Assembly: GCF_014697125.1 (NCBI RefSeq)
Contig: NZ_JACJRG010000001.1
Span: 124,001 to 188,000 of the forward strand
Length of the DNA stretch: 64,000 nucleotides
Source: Anabaena minutissima FACHB-250
Lineage (GTDB): Bacteria > Cyanobacteriota > Cyanobacteriia > Cyanobacteriales > Nostocaceae
Reading direction: 5' to 3'
Of this stretch, positions 62,401 to 64,000 are shown piece after piece. The notes under the pieces are model-generated. The model was not told where the DNA came from. It worked only from the letters and a program-made list of their open reading frames with translations, and did no database searches. The position numbers were made by a program, and so were the translations under genes. Each line of letters starts with the position of its first letter. Position 1 is the stretch's first letter.

Positions 62401-64000
62401 ACAGAGTAATGTCCCTAAAGATTTACCAAACAATTCTTTGGGGTTTTTACCTTGTGTTTCTATGCCACTGATGCCAAAAAAACGCTCGGCAACAGGATTC
62501 CAAGCCCCATAACAATATTCGCCTTGGGGATCAATCTCTACCGTAAAAATTGCTTGCTCAACATCTTCGTAAATGGCGCGTAAAAAACTCTCACTTTTTT
62601 CCAGAGCTATCACTGCACGCTGACGTTCCATAGCAATTCCCGCCAAATAGGCGGCAAGGGTGAGAGTTTCCAACTCATAGGTTTGCGGTGTTTTTACCTC
62701 ACGGTAATATATGCCAAATGTTCCCAAAATACAGCCATCACTAGCGATAATAGGAGCAGACCAACAAGCCCGCAATCCAAAATTCAGGGTGAAATCTTTG
62801 TAGTCTTGCCACAGGGGATCATTGGCGATGTCTGAAACAATTACCACTTGTTGGCGATAAGCCGCAGTCCCACAAGAGCCGACTCCCTCGCCAATCATCA
62901 CGCCATCGCAACTCACGAAGTATTCTTTTGGTAGGTTCACAGATGCACACTGATGCATACGATTTTCTTGATCGACTGACAGAATACAACATAAGGCACT
63001 ATCCAATTGCTGTTCCAGAGATGTAATCAAAGCATGAAGGATATCTGCTAAGGGTTCACCTTTAGCAATCTGGGATAAAATCCGGTTTTGCATTTCTAAC
63101 CGGTCTTCCATGCGTTTGCGCAAGCAAAGCTCGTCGTAGACATCGCTAATATCTGTAACCGTGCCTACATAGCCTGTACAATTTCCCGTGCTATCGATTT
63201 CAGGGATGGCTTGTGCCATCACCCAAATAACTTTATTCTTTGAATTTTGGAAACGATGTTCTGTAAAGAAGGGTAGTTGCTTGGCGACAGCATCAGACCA
63301 CTGACTGACGACAAGATCGCGATCTTCGGGATGTAAAGCCCGTGACCAGTTTAATCCTAGTGCCTCTGCCATCGGCAAGCCAGCCATTTCTTCCCATTTA
63401 GGATTAAGGTATTGATAATTTCCTTGTAAATCGGTGCGAAAGATCCCCACCGGGGCATTTGCGGTCAGTGTTGCATAGCGGTGTTCACTATCTCGTAGAG
63501 CTTGTTCTGCCTGTTTAGCGGCGGTAATATCTGTGACAATACCCTGATAGGCTTCCACCTTACCCTCCGCATCATAAATAATATGAGCGCGATCGCAAAC
63601 GTAGCGAATTGATCCATCCGGCTTGATAATTCGATAGTTAATCTCGTTATTTTTCTGTTCTCCCCTCTCAGGAAAAAACGCAGAAATGAACAATTCTCGA
63701 TCATCAGGATGAATACAATTGAATACACTATCAGGATAGTTAGTGAAGAAATATGCACAAGGTCTGCCAAAAATTTGTGCGATCGCTGGATTTAAGTACA
63801 ATAATTTTCTATCCGGGCTGATCAGGTAGATACCATCAGGCATATTCTCTGCCAGCGAGCGATATTTTTTTTCTGATGCTTCTATCTGAACTACTATACA
63901 CCCTTGACAATCTTGCTTTTGTTGGGTTTGTAATTGTTGTAATTTACTCAGCCCATTTAATAGAGTTTCGTAGGTAAGTAAACCAATTACTTGGTGACAA
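59500..64000 (-). CDS. Multi-PAS/GAF hybrid histidine kinase, start outside window
   Basis: The visible part is about 1,500 residues. From the ATG at 63843, the order is PAS, PAS, GAF, PAS, GAF, PAS, GAF, HisKA (phospho-acceptor His1064 in SMSHELRTP), HATPase (NLLNNAVKFTPEGG, DTGIGI) and a C-terminal receiver with DIQMP. The frame stays open upstream of that ATG through SEKKYRSLAEN to the window edge. That text is a typical PAS entry, so the real start lies beyond 64000. No transmembrane helix is seen in this part. GAF motifs lack an obvious bilin-binding Cys-His pair, so light sensing is not shown. Confidence 0.92.
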   Translation of the reverse strand, partial: CHQVIGLLTYETLLNGLSKLQQLQTQQKQDCQGCIVVQIEASEKKYRSLAENMPDGIYLISPDRKLLYLNPAIAQIFGRPCAYFFTNYPDSVFNCIHPDDRELFISAFFPERGEQKNNEINYRIIKPDGSIRYVCDRAHIIYDAEGKVEAYQGIVTDITAAKQAEQALRDSEHRYATLTANAPVGIFRTDLQGNYQYLNPKWEEMAGLPMAEALGLNWSRALHPEDRDLVVSQWSDAVAKQLPFFTEHRFQNSKNKVIWVMAQAIPEIDSTGNCTGYVGTVTDISDVYDELCLRKRMEDRLEMQNRILSQIAKGEPLADILHALITSLEQQLDSALCCILSVDQENRMHQCASVNLPKEYFVSCDGVMIGEGVGSCGTAAYRQQVVIVSDIANDPLWQDYKDFTLNFGLRACWSAPIIASDGCILGTFGIYYREVKTPQTYELETLTLAAYLAGIAMERQRAVIALEKSESFLRAIYEDVEQAIFTVEIDPQGEYCYGAWNPVAERFFGISGIETQGKNPKELFGKSLGTLLCQQYDACFESGNIVSFEEHFTNSHTNRSYWLLITLKPLQNETGRIYCLIGTAADITGRKGAEESLKTLVEGTAAVTGTEFFSALARYTAKALDVPYVLVTERIGNCLKTLGFFANNKLQPQVTYNIAQTPCEKALVEGIFYCESKVAQEFPADVDLTIMEAEYYLGVALRDNNGVAIGNLCVLDTHPLEEPERMKATLRVFASRASAELERKRATEALEQLNEELEVNITQRTAALQESEARFRVTFEQANVGIVEVDLQGRFMGMNQKFGDIVGYSETELLGRSFMEITYPEDITADCLQMDYLLTSELQTFAMEKRYIHKQGRLVWVYLTVAFVRSLAGEPQYMIGAIQDISDRKRAEELLQKQAQREKLLRNITQHIRQSLDLKSILSSAVNEIRQTFQADRVLIFHLMSNGMGVVLEESVLPDYPIIESMLWENKCFPPECYEFYLAGNVRIVTDTQNDDWADYLAEFMQQTQVKSQIIAPIIQKVENQPSRVWGLISIHACATQRQWQPDEANLLQQIASQLSVAIQQADLYQQVQTELSDRKRAEVALSMLNEELLSVNTELSRATRLKDEFLASMSHELRTPLNAILGMSEGLLEGVFGQITERQQRALSTIERSGKHLLELINDILDLAKIAAGKLELQIAPIAICYLCESSLAFVKQLAHQKQIQIRLNIQSTIKRITVDERRMRQVLINLLNNAVKFTPEGGVIILAVRRERMEHYPTPGNTHSPQSQSLEWVSFSVIDTGIGIAPKDMEKLFQSFVQIDSRLNRQYTGSGLGLALVRQIAELHGGQVTVSSEVGKGSCFTVRLPYIDKKLTFPTPPGDVQLPLTSLSTIPSLVSESPLILLAEDNQANIETISSYLESRGYRLILASNGQTAINLAVSQNPSLILMDIQMPQINGLEAIRSIRENEELANVPIIALTALAMPGDREKCLQAGANDYVNKPVKLRELTSIIQNLLEK

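Overview
The window comes from a filamentous, heterocyst-forming cyanobacterium of the Nostoc/Anabaena type. Three things point there: the palindrome GCGATCGC (HIP1) recurs throughout; heptamer tandem repeats such as CCCCAGT and GAGTAAT sit between genes; and a long polysaccharide locus has the gene content and order that I recall for the heterocyst envelope polysaccharide (HEP) island of Anabaena/Nostoc PCC 7120, including hepC and hepA. I assigned homologies by reading motifs and ran no search.

Region 1 (about 0.5-10 kb, minus strand) is a compact RiPP (ribosomally made, modified peptide) cluster. In transcription order it holds a PqqD-like recognition protein, a GT4 glycosyltransferase, two tandem 50-residue precursors, an HPr-kinase-like peptide kinase, a GT2 glycosyltransferase, a sugar-nucleotide epimerase, a lasso-type B2 leader peptidase, an ABC exporter and a PF14907-type nucleotidyltransferase. 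The precursor leaders fit the lasso motif Y-x2-P-x-L-x3-G-x5-T exactly. However, the cores have no Asp/Glu at ring positions, and no asparagine-synthetase-like cyclase is present. I infer a linear peptide that is phosphorylated and glycosylated. This is the best candidate here for an undescribed system.

Region 2 (10-16 kb) holds a LuxR-type helix-turn-helix remnant, a PatA/PixG-like response regulator, and a plus-strand triad of von Willebrand A protein, PP2C phosphatase and kinase-zinc-TPR protein that resembles TerY-P systems. A repeat-rich 1-kb spacer follows.

Region 3 (17.1-39.2 kb, plus strand) is the HEP-like island. It encodes sugar-nucleotide enzymes, eight glycosyltransferases, a Wzc-like chain-length/tyrosine kinase, the initiating sugar transferase HepC, the ABC exporter HepA, and an O-antigen-ligase-like membrane protein. 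A GT4 enzyme and a secreted beta-propeller protein follow on the minus strand (39.5-43 kb).

Region 4 (43-64 kb) is mostly core or housekeeping: an MscS channel overlapping a DUF2254 protein, an OppC-like permease, a ROK kinase, CTP synthase, a cell-wall amidase, a HEAT-repeat protein overlapping a pentapeptide-repeat membrane protein, an S4 protein beside a duplicated gene fragment, a type II NADH dehydrogenase, a HAD protein, and two adjacent sensor kinases. The larger kinase runs off the right edge.
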